Shown: positions 14,909-22,457 of the stretch, one piece after another
Layout of the letters: every line of letters begins with the position of its first letter
Position numbering within the stretch: the stretch's first letter is position 1
Source of the DNA: Actinomycetota bacterium
Lineage (GTDB): Bacteria; Actinomycetota; Acidimicrobiia; Acidimicrobiales; Ilumatobacteraceae
Direction: 5' to 3'
DNA: 24,701 bases
Assembly: GCA_005789925.1 (NCBI GenBank)
Contig: SXWG01000005.1
Coordinates: forward strand, 1 to 24,701
Program-made: the position numbers and the translations under genes
Notes under the pieces: generated by a model
Databases searched by the model: none
Seen by the model: the letters and a program-made list of their open reading frames with translations, nothing else
What the model was told of the DNA's origin: nothing

Positions 14909-15685
14909 ATGAACGTGATCGTGTGCGTGAAGCAAATCCCCGATCCGGCGGCACCTGGTGCCCTCGATGCGGGAACCAACACCCTGAAGCGAGACGGCAA
15001 GCTCGTCATCGACGACTCCGACATGTACGGCGTCGAGATGGCATTGCAACTCGTCGATGCAGCCGGTGGTGGTGAAGTGAACCTCGTGTCGATGGCACCC
15101 AACAGCGAGACATCAGGTATGCGCACCGCGCTTGCCATGGGTGCATCGAAGGGCGTGCTCGTGTCCGACCCCGCGTTGCAAGGTAGTGACGCGTTGACAA
15201 CGGCGAAGATCCTTGCCGCGGCGGTGCAGAAGCTCGGCGGGGCCGACCTCATCATCGCTGCAACAGAGTCGTCAGACGGGTACACCGGCACGGTGCCTGA
15301 GCAGATGGCTGAAGTTCTCGGTCTGCCGTCAGTCACGTTCGCAAAGAAGGTCGCCGTCGACAACGGAACGTTGAAAGTCAATCGTCAGACCGAATCTGGT
15401 TACGACGAAGTCACATGTCCGATGCCGGCAGTCATCAGCGTTACTGCTGGTGTCGTCGAGCCGCGTTACCCGTCGTTCAAGGGAATCATGGCGGCGAAGA
15501 ACAAGCCCATCGACGAAGTGAAGGCATCTGACCTCGGCGTCACGCCAGTGGGTTGGGAAGGTGCCGGTCAGAAGATTTCAGGCGTGGCACAAGCAGAGGC
15601 GCGTCAAGCCGGTGAGATCATCGAAGACGACGGCGAAGCGTTCGGCAAGATCGTCGGGTTCCTTGAGAACCTCAAGGTCATCTGA
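14909..15685 (+). CDS. etfB: Electron transfer flavoprotein beta subunit
   Basis: This is a 258-residue EtfB, which forms the AMP- and FAD-binding electron carrier with EtfA. It takes electrons from acyl-CoA dehydrogenases and passes them to the quinone pool. The opening NVIVCVKQIPDP is typical, as are YGVEMALQLVDA, the ATESSDGYTGTVPEQMAEVLGLP segment in parts (about 130-152), and ESGYDEVTCPMPAVISV. The C-terminal arm, from about residue 190, holds KGIMAAKNKPI. I chose the ATG at 14909 by family start; the frame is open further upstream but overlaps the divergent lipid kinase gene. etfA follows after 20 bases. An acyl-CoA dehydrogenase lies 8 kb downstream. Confidence 0.97.
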   Translation: MNVIVCVKQIPDPAAPGALDAGTNTLKRDGKLVIDDSDMYGVEMALQLVDAAGGGEVNLVSMAPNSETSGMRTALAMGASKGVLVSDPALQGSDALTTAKILAAAVQKLGGADLIIAATESSDGYTGTVPEQMAEVLGLPSVTFAKKVAVDNGTLKVNRQTESGYDEVTCPMPAVISVTAGVVEPRYPSFKGIMAAKNKPIDEVKASDLGVTPVGWEGAGQKISGVAQAEARQAGEIIEDDGEAFGKIVGFLENLKVI

Positions 15686-15705
15686 GAGCGGCAAGGAGAA
15701 CAGCA

Positions 15706-16668
15706 ATGGCACTCAACAACATTTGGGTCTTCGCACAAGCTGCGAACGGTGCGCCAACCAGCGCAACACTCGAACTGCTCACCAAGGCACGTTCGCTGTC
15801 GTCCAATGTCACGGCGTTCATGGGCGGTGATGGCAATGCCATCGCAGTGGCTCTCGGCGAGTACGGCGCGACCAAGGTGTATGCCGCCGACCACGGTTCG
15901 AACCTTCCTGGTGTTGCTATCGCAGCAGCCATGAAGTCGGTCATCGATAGTGGCGACAAGCCGGATCTCATCATGTTCCCGCAGAACTATGAAGGTCGCG
16001 ACACAATGTCACGTCTGTCCGTGAAATTGAATAAGACTGTCATCACCAACAACATCGACATTGCTGACAGCGGAGACGGAGTCACCACGGTCACGCCGAT
16101 TTTTGGTGGCAACACTCTCGTTAGCACGACGTTCACCGGCGAAGGTCCGTTCCTGGCGGCATTCCGCCCGAAGAGTTTCGCTCCTGAAGCATCCGGTGGC
16201 GGAGCAGCAGCAGTGACTGCAGTTCAAGTACCCGACCTCGGTGCAACTGGTGGAGCCAAGGTGCTTGCTGTGCATGTCGAAGAGACCACTGGTCCGAAGC
16301 TCGATGAAGCCGACGTCGTCGTTTCTGGTGGCCGCGGACTCGGAGAGTCTGACAAGTTCACGATGGTCGAGGAACTCGCGAAGATCCTGAAGGGTGCACC
16401 TGGTGCGTCACGCGCGATCGTCGATGCCGGTTGGGTTCCCTACAGCTACCAAGTCGGCCAGACCGGCAAGGTCGTGAAGCCGAGTGTGTACATCGCGGCA
16501 GGCATCTCCGGTGCCACTCAGCACATGGTGGGCATGAAGGGCTCGAAGAACATCATCGCGATCAACAAGGACAAGGAAGCACCGATCTTCGGAATTGCAG
16601 ACCTCGGTATCGTCGGTGACGTGCACAAGGTGCTGCCGAAGCTCATCGAAGCGCTCAAGTCCCGCTAA
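15706..16668 (+). CDS. etfA: Electron transfer flavoprotein alpha subunit
   Basis: This is a 320-residue EtfA. The N-terminal domain (IWVFAQAANG to about 185) is followed by the FAD domain. That domain carries VVSGGRGLGESDKF (about 205-219), RAIVDAGWVPYSYQVGQTG (about 237-255) and YIAAGISGATQHMVGM, and ends with NIIAINKDKEAPIFGIADLG in parts, all canonical. It pairs with the adjacent EtfB. The ATG has AAGGAG about 8 bases upstream. A strong hairpin starts 18 bases after the stop, so etfBA is probably a two-gene unit. Confidence 0.97.
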   Translation: MALNNIWVFAQAANGAPTSATLELLTKARSLSSNVTAFMGGDGNAIAVALGEYGATKVYAADHGSNLPGVAIAAAMKSVIDSGDKPDLIMFPQNYEGRDTMSRLSVKLNKTVITNNIDIADSGDGVTTVTPIFGGNTLVSTTFTGEGPFLAAFRPKSFAPEASGGGAAAVTAVQVPDLGATGGAKVLAVHVEETTGPKLDEADVVVSGGRGLGESDKFTMVEELAKILKGAPGASRAIVDAGWVPYSYQVGQTGKVVKPSVYIAAGISGATQHMVGMKGSKNIIAINKDKEAPIFGIADLGIVGDVHKVLPKLIEALKSR

Positions 16669-16686
16669 TCAACTCACCTCAAGGTA

Positions 16687-16716
16687 AAGAGACGCCACCA
16701 TCAGGTGGCGTCTCTT
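16687..16716. terminator. Strong hairpin between etfA and the convergent unknown gene
   Basis: A perfect 13-bp stem (AAGAGACGCCACC with GGTGGCGTCTCTT) encloses a 4-base loop. It begins 18 bases after the etfA stop. The opposing gene's stop (16701-16703) lies in the loop and first arm base region, and its last four codons lie in the right arm. There is only a short T-rich stretch after the stem on either side. It is likely used in both directions. Confidence 0.8.
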
Positions 16717-17669
16717 GCATGTACGGCACACGCGAGTCCTGTCGTCGAATCGGCGATGGTGAGTTGTAGTGACCAACCAGTCGTGGGTTCATGTGAATCC
16801 CACAGGTGGAACGTGAGGTCTTGGATGCGTGCGCCCAGTTCATCGGCGTTCGTCGGCCAGTCATCGCCCAAGTCGAGGAACTGGTGAAGGAACCACCACG
16901 TTGTCGAACGTCCGTTGGCACGACCTCGTCGTCGTCCGTGCGCGCCACCACTTGATGCAGCCCACACCAGCCAGCGGAGCGCAAGGTGGTGGTCCACCTC
17001 ACAGTGGCGAGCGTCGGTGAAGCCGAGAGCTTCCAACGCAGCGAGCCCATCGCCTTCCACGATTGAAATGTCCGCACGCCCGTTCGACGCTGACGTCCAT
17101 GGTTCGACCAAGAGACGAAATGCGGCAGTGGTGTCTGGGTCGTCAATGACGTCACCTCTCGTAACGCTCACGCTCGTTGTTGATGGCACAGGTGGGGCAG
17201 GGAACTGGCCACCGTCATCGGTGTACGTGACGTCGTCGTATTCGGGTTCCCACGGTTGACGTGCAAACGGCATGTCAAGCGATGACACCTCGTCGAAGCC
17301 GATCGTGTCGCCTCGAAGCGCGCGCTCATGGGCGACCAACGAACGATCAGGCGATGGCCCGAGATGTGGAGCGAGGTCTTCCCACGAGTGATTGACAGCC
17401 AAGATCTCGCTCACCGGGCCGGGCATGAAGGTTCGCATCGAATCATCAAGTGACCGGCATGCAAAGTCAGACGGTGCCCACAGAGCGAGCCGATAATTCG
17501 CCAAAGTGGCGATTGGCCACACTTGGCGTCCGGTCTTGACGGCCGATGTACAGGCATCACGAATGCGCACAAGAAGAGCCCACTCACGCTCTGACACTGT
17601 GTCATCGACGAGTCTCACGAGCCCATCAAGGTCCACACGGTGGATCAGTTCATCAAGGTCGGAGGCCAC
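16701..17669 (-). CDS. Unrecognised 322-residue protein, last gene of phosphatase/DUF3090/SCO1664 operon
   Basis: I do not recognise this gene with confidence. The product is soluble, acidic and rich in tryptophan, with no signal peptide or membrane helix. Residues about 1-140 appear helical (DELIHRVDLDGLVRLVDD, then REWALLVRIRDACTSA). A proline/threonine linker follows near 158-170 (FPAPPVPSTTSVS), and then a second domain with HCEVDHHLALRWLVWAA, GGAHGRRRGRANGR and WWFLHQFLDLGDDWP (about 220-275). The C-terminal part faintly recalls DUF6183-like actinobacterial proteins, from memory only. The GTG start lies 23 bases after the SCO1664-family stop, so it is likely cotranscribed. In many actinobacteria mshC occupies this place; this protein has no MshC features. 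Confidence 0.75.
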   Translation of the reverse strand: MASDLDELIHRVDLDGLVRLVDDTVSEREWALLVRIRDACTSAVKTGRQVWPIATLANYRLALWAPSDFACRSLDDSMRTFMPGPVSEILAVNHSWEDLAPHLGPSPDRSLVAHERALRGDTIGFDEVSSLDMPFARQPWEPEYDDVTYTDDGGQFPAPPVPSTTSVSVTRGDVIDDPDTTAAFRLLVEPWTSASNGRADISIVEGDGLAALEALGFTDARHCEVDHHLALRWLVWAASSGGAHGRRRGRANGRSTTWWFLHQFLDLGDDWPTNADELGARIQDLTFHLWDSHEPTTGWSLQLTIADSTTGLACAVHARDAT

Positions 17670-17692
17670 GTCGTTCAGATCTCAGAGGTTCA

Positions 17693-18412
17693 TCAGATGA
17701 GTGGCCACGGATGACGTCGCCCTGAATTGTCGATGGGGAAGGTGGGATACTCAAGTAGGTAGTTGGCACGTTCCTGAAGAGCGGTGACCTCATCATCGCC
17801 AAGAAGTGCAGCGAGGGTAAGTGGAACGCGCTCAACGAGGCCCCTTGCTACATCGAGCAATCGTGCCGGTATGTCCTCGCCGCCGAAGTCCCAGATGACG
17901 GTACGCAATTTGAAGTCAGAGCTAAAACACACTCCATGGTCGATACCCCAGAGTCGATCATGTGAGTCCAAGAGAATGTGGCCACTTTTCCGATCCGTGT
18001 TGTTTGCGATGAAGTCGAAGAATGCGAAATCACGAAGTCGATCGTGTAGATCGGGTCGTGACTCGTAGATGCTGAAGTAATGCTCTTGTGGGTCGGCGTC
18101 GATGAAGAGCTGTAGCGAGCCCTCGCCAAATGGCCCTTCACGGTGGATCGTGGGAGGCACAAGGTCAAGACCGAGCGTGTCACTCAACACCCGTGCCGCG
18201 ATTTCTCGCTTGTAGAGGCCCGGTGGAAAATCCCACAGTGGTCGTTCTCCCCGAAGAGGTTTGTACACGGCGTGACCGTGTCCTCGTTCAACTTCGAGCC
18301 GCACCAACAAAGTCGCATTACTGCTGTGAGCGAGACGCCCGATGACTTCAATCGAGCCATGTTCGAGCAGCGCGTCGACATCGTCGGTCTCGGTCGTGTA
18401 CTGGCCAGACAT
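17693..18412 (-). CDS. SCO1664-family protein with PI3/PI4-kinase-like fold
   Basis: This is a 239-residue protein of the actinobacterial SCO1664 family, whose fold is related to phosphatidylinositol 3/4-kinases. Visible signatures are AVYKPLRGERPLWDFP (about 50-65, with the likely ATP-binding lysine) and YKREIAARVLSDTLGLDLVPP. FDFIANNTDRKSGHIL (about 134-149) is the catalytic-loop equivalent, and LWGIDHGVCFS holds the metal-binding aspartate. No substrate is known; protein or small-molecule phosphorylation are both possible. I chose the ATG at 18412, 5 bases after the DUF3090 stop; an upstream extension to 18478 would overlap DUF3090 with arginine-rich sequence not seen in the family. Confidence 0.9.
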   Translation of the reverse strand: MSGQYTTETDDVDALLEHGSIEVIGRLAHSSNATLLVRLEVERGHGHAVYKPLRGERPLWDFPPGLYKREIAARVLSDTLGLDLVPPTIHREGPFGEGSLQLFIDADPQEHYFSIYESRPDLHDRLRDFAFFDFIANNTDRKSGHILLDSHDRLWGIDHGVCFSSDFKLRTVIWDFGGEDIPARLLDVARGLVERVPLTLAALLGDDEVTALQERANYLLEYPTFPIDNSGRRHPWPLI

Positions 18413-18417
18413 CAAGG

Positions 18418-18960
18418 TCAATTCATGCGCGGACACGCGTGACCGCGGGGGTCTTTGGGGGCGCCACACCAGCGACATGGTTCGCGTCCACCGGCGACCG
18501 TGGTGTCTGCCGAATTACAGAATGCCTCAGCTTGCTCAGGAGAGATGAACAGGCGGACGCGGCCTGCGAGCGCGTCGTCCTCGTCGAGCGCGTCGTCCTC
18601 ATCCATTGCAGTCATGTCGAGTTCGCTGTCATCAGTGGCGCCAATGACGAGTTCGTCGAACTGAATGAACATGCGCATGCCGCTTCTGTCGTATCCGAGT
18701 CCGATTGTGCCGAGCACGAAGTCCACTTCGTCGGTGTCGTATGCGAGAGACGCGTCGGGCAGCATCGACCGTGACTCGGGAAGATCTTTCAGCAGGTTGC
18801 GGAGGTGTTGAGAAATTGCCGCGACCTGCTGCTTCTCGCACTTCACATTCAGGATGCGACCATCGGCGCGTATCTGGATGAAGAAGGTGCGTTGTCCTGG
18901 TTGGCCGACGGCACCGGTGCGAATAGCGTCCACGTCGTCGAATTCGTAGAGGAAGCTCAT
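18418..18960 (-). CDS. DUF3090 protein with C-terminal zinc-ribbon-like end
   Basis: This is a 180-residue member of the DUF3090 family, found across Actinobacteria and usually next to the phosphatase and SCO1664 genes. The family opening MSFLYEFDDVDAIRTGAVGQPGQR (in part) and the RTFFIQI strand are clear. The C terminus CRWCGAPKDPRGHACPRMN carries three cysteines and a histidine that could bind zinc. Function is unknown. A six-residue acidic repeat, DEDDAL twice, lies at about residues 120-131. The ATG at 18960 is 1 base after the phosphatase stop; a longer frame upstream has no family support. Confidence 0.92.
   Translation of the reverse strand: MSFLYEFDDVDAIRTGAVGQPGQRTFFIQIRADGRILNVKCEKQQVAAISQHLRNLLKDLPESRSMLPDASLAYDTDEVDFVLGTIGLGYDRSGMRMFIQFDELVIGATDDSELDMTAMDEDDALDEDDALAGRVRLFISPEQAEAFCNSADTTVAGGREPCRWCGAPKDPRGHACPRMN
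18568..18603. repeat. 18-bp tandem duplication inside DUF3090 gene
   Basis: Two adjacent 18-base units (18568-18585 and 18586-18603) differ at one base. On the minus strand they encode DEDDAL twice. The repeat keeps the frame, so it is a slippage or recent duplication product in an acidic loop. Confidence 0.85.
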
Positions 18961-18961
18961 G

Positions 18962-19615
18962 TCAGCTGGGGCGAAGATCGGCGAGGGTGCCACCCGTTGA
19001 GTTGACGGTGAGAACGACAGGACCAGTCGCCATGTATGAGACGGCACTCACCGAGCACGTACCGATGACGATGCGTTGGAAGAGATCAAGATGAGTTCCC
19101 ATTGCATGTGCGATGAGCGCCTTGATCGGGTCAGCATGACTGACGCACACCACGACTCCGCCACGGTGACGCTCTCGCAACGTGTCGACCGTGCTGGCCA
19201 TGCGCGACTGCATGTCGATGAAACTCTCACCATCGGGGAATCGGAATGTCGATGGTGCGCGCTGGACTGTCGACCACTCTGGTTTCTTCATCAGTGCCGT
19301 CAGCTTGGCGCCGGTCCACGCCCCGAAGTCACACTCCAGGAGTCCCTTTTCGATGTTCACTTTCTGACCAAGCGCCTTTCCGATTGGTGCAGCAGTTTCC
19401 CGAGCACGCTCGAGTGGTGAGGCATAGATCGCGTCGACCCGCGCAAGCTCGGCAAGCCGACGAGCGACGGTCTCGGCTTGTTCGCGACCTGTGTCCGAAA
19501 GGTGCAGGCCTGCGGCTCGGCCAGGAAGAACCTGGCCAGTGGTCGGGGTCTGTCCGTGGCGCACGAACAACATCAACGTGGAAGACGGTGACGAAGAAGT
19601 CTTGGCACGGGGCAT
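18962..19615 (-). CDS. MSMEG_4193-family histidine phosphatase
   Basis: This is a 217-residue histidine phosphatase (phosphoglycerate-mutase-like superfamily). The catalytic motif is LFVRHGQT (H20). The second half carries the acid residue region LECDFGAWTGAKLTALMKKPEW, and the second histidine is in VVCVSHADPIKALIAHAMG. The opening GQVLPGRAAGLHLSDTGREQAE, in part, is characteristic of the MSMEG_4193 group. The true substrate is unknown. It is first in the operon; the ATG at 19615 has a TAGTTT box exactly 6 bases upstream and no Shine-Dalgarno, so it is probably leaderless. DUF3090 starts 1 base after the stop. The divergent neighbour is a uracil-DNA glycosylase. Confidence 0.92.
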   Translation of the reverse strand: MPRAKTSSSPSSTLMLFVRHGQTPTTGQVLPGRAAGLHLSDTGREQAETVARRLAELARVDAIYASPLERARETAAPIGKALGQKVNIEKGLLECDFGAWTGAKLTALMKKPEWSTVQRAPSTFRFPDGESFIDMQSRMASTVDTLRERHRGGVVVCVSHADPIKALIAHAMGTHLDLFQRIVIGTCSVSAVSYMATGPVVLTVNSTGGTLADLRPS

Positions 19616-19621
19616 GTAAGC

Positions 19622-19651
19622 AAACTATTGCGGCACACCTCGCGATGCCAA
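19622..19651 (-). promoter_or_regulatory. Promoter of the phosphatase/DUF3090/SCO1664 operon
   Basis: The minus strand has TTGGCA (19651-19646), 18 bases, then TAGTTT (19627-19622), then 6 bases and the ATG at 19615. The -35 matches TTGACA at five of six positions. The layout predicts a leaderless transcript. Confidence 0.6.
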
Positions 19652-19653
19652 TC

Positions 19654-19659
19654 TAAGGT
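19654..19659 (+). promoter_or_regulatory. -10 box for uracil-DNA glycosylase gene
   Basis: TAAGGT ends 7 bases before the ATG at 19667, with no Shine-Dalgarno. The promoter would overlap the divergent phosphatase promoter back to back. Confidence 0.45.
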
Positions 19660-19666
19660 CAAACAC

Positions 19667-20350
19667 ATGTCATCGAAGGGCAAACGCACCGATTCCATCG
19701 ATGTATTGGTCAAGGACATCACCGAATGTCGAGCATGTCCACGTTTGGTCGAATGGCGCGAGTCAGTGGCACGTGAGAAGCGCGCGTCGTTCAAGCACGA
19801 GACCTATTGGGGCCGACCTGTGCCAGGTTTCGGCGACACGTCGGCGCGGATCCTCGTTCTCGGCCTCGCCCCAGCGGCTCACGGAGCGAACAGGACCGGT
19901 CGCATGTTCACCGGCGATCGAAGTGGTGATTGGCTGTATCGCGCGATGCACAAGTGTGGGCTTGCAAACCAGGCCACATCGACAGACCGATCCGATGGTC
20001 TGCAGCTCACAGATTCGTATGTCGCCGCTGCAGTTCGATGCGCTCCACCCAACAACAAACCCACTCCAGTCGAGCGTGACAACTGCGGCAACTTCTTGAC
20101 GCGTGAAATTGCGCTGCTTGTGGGGTTGAAGGTCGTGGTGTGTCTTGGTTCGTTCGCTTACGACGCTGCATGCCGTGAATTTGGGGTGCGACCGAAGCCG
20201 AAATTCGGCCACGGTGTGGTCGTCAACAGCGAGAACGTGACCTTGGTGTGTTCGTACCACCCGAGTCAGCAGAACACGTTTACCGGCACGTTGACCGAGA
20301 AGATGTTCGATGACGTGTTCGCGATTGCCGTGCGCTTGGCGCACCAGTGA
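19667..20350 (+). CDS. udgB: Uracil-DNA glycosylase, family 5 (UdgB type)
   Basis: This is a 227-residue DNA repair enzyme that removes uracil and other deaminated bases. GLAPAAHGANRTGRMFTGD (about 66-84) is the family 5 motif, with alanine where family 1 and 2 enzymes have a catalytic acid or asparagine. SYHPSQQNTFTG (about 199-210) is the second motif. CRACP near residue 22, plus the RCAPPNNKPTPVERDNC segment, supply four cysteines for the iron-sulfur cluster of thermophilic-type UDGs. The WYR-like segment GDWLYRAMHKCGL fits too. I chose the ATG at 19667; the frame extends further upstream but into the divergent promoter. The stop is 1 base from the opposing esterase stop. Confidence 0.94.
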   Translation: MSSKGKRTDSIDVLVKDITECRACPRLVEWRESVAREKRASFKHETYWGRPVPGFGDTSARILVLGLAPAAHGANRTGRMFTGDRSGDWLYRAMHKCGLANQATSTDRSDGLQLTDSYVAAAVRCAPPNNKPTPVERDNCGNFLTREIALLVGLKVVVCLGSFAYDAACREFGVRPKPKFGHGVVVNSENVTLVCSYHPSQQNTFTGTLTEKMFDDVFAIAVRLAHQ

Positions 20351-20351
20351 T

Positions 20352-21257
20352 CTAGGCGTCGAGAGCCTTCTTCAACATCGCAGATGCGTGGCTATGCGCA
20401 GCATGTGCGTCGTCGAGCATGGCGAACATCGAGAAGAATCCGTGGAACATGCCGAGATAACGAGCTACGGATGCGTTGACCCCGTTCTCCATGAGGCGCC
20501 GTCCGTATTCCTCGCCTTCGTCTCGCAACGGGTCGAACTCTGCGGTGATGATAAGTGCAGGTGGCGCAGTGGCGAGAACTTCATCGCTCGCCATGATGGG
20601 CGAGACACGAGGGTCCTCGGGGCGCGCCACTCCGCCGATGAAGTGGTCCCAGAACCATTTCATCGAATCAGCAGTCAGCAAAGGTCCGTTCTTGTTCTCG
20701 ACAAATGATGGCGAGATCATGTGAGCATCCGTCACTGGGTAGACGAGGAGTTGGAACTTGAGGGGTACAGGTTGAAGTTGTGCGACAAGTGCAGCAAGGT
20801 GGCCTCCTGCTGAGTCGCCACCGACGGCGATGCGAGCCGCGTCGATGCCGAGGTCTGCCGCGTTGTCATGTGCCCAACGCAGCGCCTGCAGACAGTCTTC
20901 GAGCGCCGCCGGGTACTTGTGTTCTGGTGCGAGGCGGTAATCGACTGACAAAACAGCGTGACCCGTGCGATTAGCGAGAGAGCGACAACCACCATCGTGG
21001 GTGTCGAGACTTCCGATGACCCAGCCGCCACCGTGGAAATACACCAGGAGACCGGTGATGTCGGACGACGGCCTGTACAAGCGGCAGGGGACACCAGCCG
21101 CATCGACGTCACGAATCTCGTGAATAGGTTCGGTCGATGGCACTCGCATCGCCTCGAACATCTGGCGCGCTTCTTGCGGTGATTGCTCGTTCAGCGCCGG
21201 AGCCCCGGACGCTTCCATGAGGTCTGCGATCGCTTTTGCTTGAGGGTGCAACGGCAT
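20352..21257 (-). CDS. HSL-family alpha/beta hydrolase (esterase/lipase)
   Basis: This is a 301-residue hydrolase of the hormone-sensitive-lipase (family IV) group. The oxyanion-hole motif is YFHGGGWVIGSLDTHDG (about 73-89), followed by YRLAPEHKYPAALED. The nucleophile serine lies in VGGDSAGGHLAA (about 144-155), the catalytic aspartate in TAEFDPLRDEGEEYG and the histidine in GMFHGFFSMF. Such enzymes hydrolyse short to medium acyl esters; the substrate is unknown. There is no signal peptide, so it should be cytosolic. The ATG at 21257 lies 8 bases after the FrhB-like stop, so it is third in an operon with that gene and the antiporter. Confidence 0.93.
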   Translation of the reverse strand: MPLHPQAKAIADLMEASGAPALNEQSPQEARQMFEAMRVPSTEPIHEIRDVDAAGVPCRLYRPSSDITGLLVYFHGGGWVIGSLDTHDGGCRSLANRTGHAVLSVDYRLAPEHKYPAALEDCLQALRWAHDNAADLGIDAARIAVGGDSAGGHLAALVAQLQPVPLKFQLLVYPVTDAHMISPSFVENKNGPLLTADSMKWFWDHFIGGVARPEDPRVSPIMASDEVLATAPPALIITAEFDPLRDEGEEYGRRLMENGVNASVARYLGMFHGFFSMFAMLDDAHAAHSHASAMLKKALDA

Positions 21258-21265
21258 GGTGTCTC

Positions 21266-22456
21266 CTAGTGGCTTGCGTCTGGTGTCGGTGGCGCGTCGA
21301 CCTTCTTCTTCGGTGGGGGAACGCCGACGCTTGGCGCCTTGTCAGCCCATTCCGGCCAGCGGCGACGGCTGACAATCGAGAGCATGCGCAACAGCTTCAT
21401 CGCCTTCTCATCTTCTTGTGCCGGCCGGGCCACGATGACGCCGTCTTTGATCATGCGGTTGATGACTTCCTCGCCGAGCGCAGTGCGCACGATCGTGAGT
21501 GTCCAGTCGTTGTCCTCACCGATACCGCCGGTCGAGATGTCAGCGTGTTCCGCGGCAAAGTCCGGGCAATGTTTGCAACCTTCGCGAGTCCACTTGTGGC
21601 ATTCCTTCAGGTCAATCTCGTGATACGAGCCGTCCTTCATCCAGATCTGGAAGACACCCTTGATGTTCATCTTCACCATGTCTTGCTTCTTGAGGCCGTA
21701 CTTGGCCTCGAAGAGTTCGGGGAAGATTGCGTCATCGAACGTCTTTGAACACAGCAAACCGATATTGAAGAGGAATGGCTTCGATACTTTTCCGGCTTTG
21801 CGGTCCCACATGACAGGTGGCGATGAGGTCTGGCAACCCATGCCGACAAGTGCGAGGCGGTTCAGGCCCTGCTCCTTTGCATCGCGCAGTGCGAGTGGGT
21901 TCGCACAGTATGTGTAGCGACTACCCGCAGTGGCCAACACTTCCTCTTTGTTTCTGGCGAGGGCCGGTTTTGCTTTCCAAGCGTCGTCATCTTCGACACC
22001 GCTGACAAGCGCAGCCTCGATGTAGTCATTCTCGAGAAGCCAAATGAGCATGGCTGACACGAAGCCGCCGTCTTGACCTTTCTCGTGTTGTTCGTTATCT
22101 GCGGCACGGGTGAGGAGAAGTTGACGCCAAATGCCACCCATCTCGTCGGGCTCACGTGTGCGTCCGAACAGGTGCATATCGGCAGCAGGTTCCCAGGTGC
22201 GAAAACGAGGACATGCTCGCGTGCACGTCGTGCAACCTTTTTCTCCGTGGATGCAGTTGTTGAGGCCGAGTTCTTCCTCGAGGTGGAACGGCTTGTACTT
22301 GCCCTCGACGTGTTCGTATCCGATGACGTCGTGTGGACATGTGACGACGCAACCTGCGCATCCGGTGCACAGACCTGTGGTGATCACCTCTTCGTAGAGT
22401 TCCTTCCACTGCGCGGTCCAGCGTTCGGCCTTGGCGGGAGTACTCGTCATGGTCAT
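21266..22456 (-). CDS. FrhB-type iron-sulfur flavoprotein (F420 hydrogenase/dehydrogenase beta-subunit family)
   Basis: This is a 396-residue protein of the coenzyme F420 hydrogenase/dehydrogenase beta subunit family. It has a ferredoxin-like CTGCAGCVVTCP (about 30-41) and a second set CIHGEKGCTTCTRACP. The FrhB N-terminal domain is near GQDGGFVSAMLIWLLENDYI, and the C-terminal domain is marked by GCKHCPDFAAEHADISTGGIG, in parts. Members move electrons between F420 (or another flavin partner) and ferredoxin. No other hydrogenase subunit is near, so it likely acts alone or with an unlinked partner. The C-terminal 20 residues are proline- and lysine-rich. The ATG at 22456 lies 1 base after the antiporter stop; ATG 22450 is an alternative. 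Confidence 0.9.
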   Translation of the reverse strand: MTMTSTPAKAERWTAQWKELYEEVITTGLCTGCAGCVVTCPHDVIGYEHVEGKYKPFHLEEELGLNNCIHGEKGCTTCTRACPRFRTWEPAADMHLFGRTREPDEMGGIWRQLLLTRAADNEQHEKGQDGGFVSAMLIWLLENDYIEAALVSGVEDDDAWKAKPALARNKEEVLATAGSRYTYCANPLALRDAKEQGLNRLALVGMGCQTSSPPVMWDRKAGKVSKPFLFNIGLLCSKTFDDAIFPELFEAKYGLKKQDMVKMNIKGVFQIWMKDGSYHEIDLKECHKWTREGCKHCPDFAAEHADISTGGIGEDNDWTLTIVRTALGEEVINRMIKDGVIVARPAQEDEKAMKLLRMLSIVSRRRWPEWADKAPSVGVPPPKKKVDAPPTPDASH

Positions 22457-22457
22457 T

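Noticed and set aside
17693..19615. Mycothiol biosynthesis locus (mshC neighbourhood)
   Set aside because: The usual upstream genes are present, but no mshC-like cysteine ligase follows in this window.
19620..19631. GCAA-N4-TTGC palindrome upstream of the phosphatase, similar to half-sites near the SufR-like gene
   Set aside because: Spacing differs from the TTGC-N6-GCAA and GCAA-N1-TTGC sites, and four-base half-sites are common by chance.
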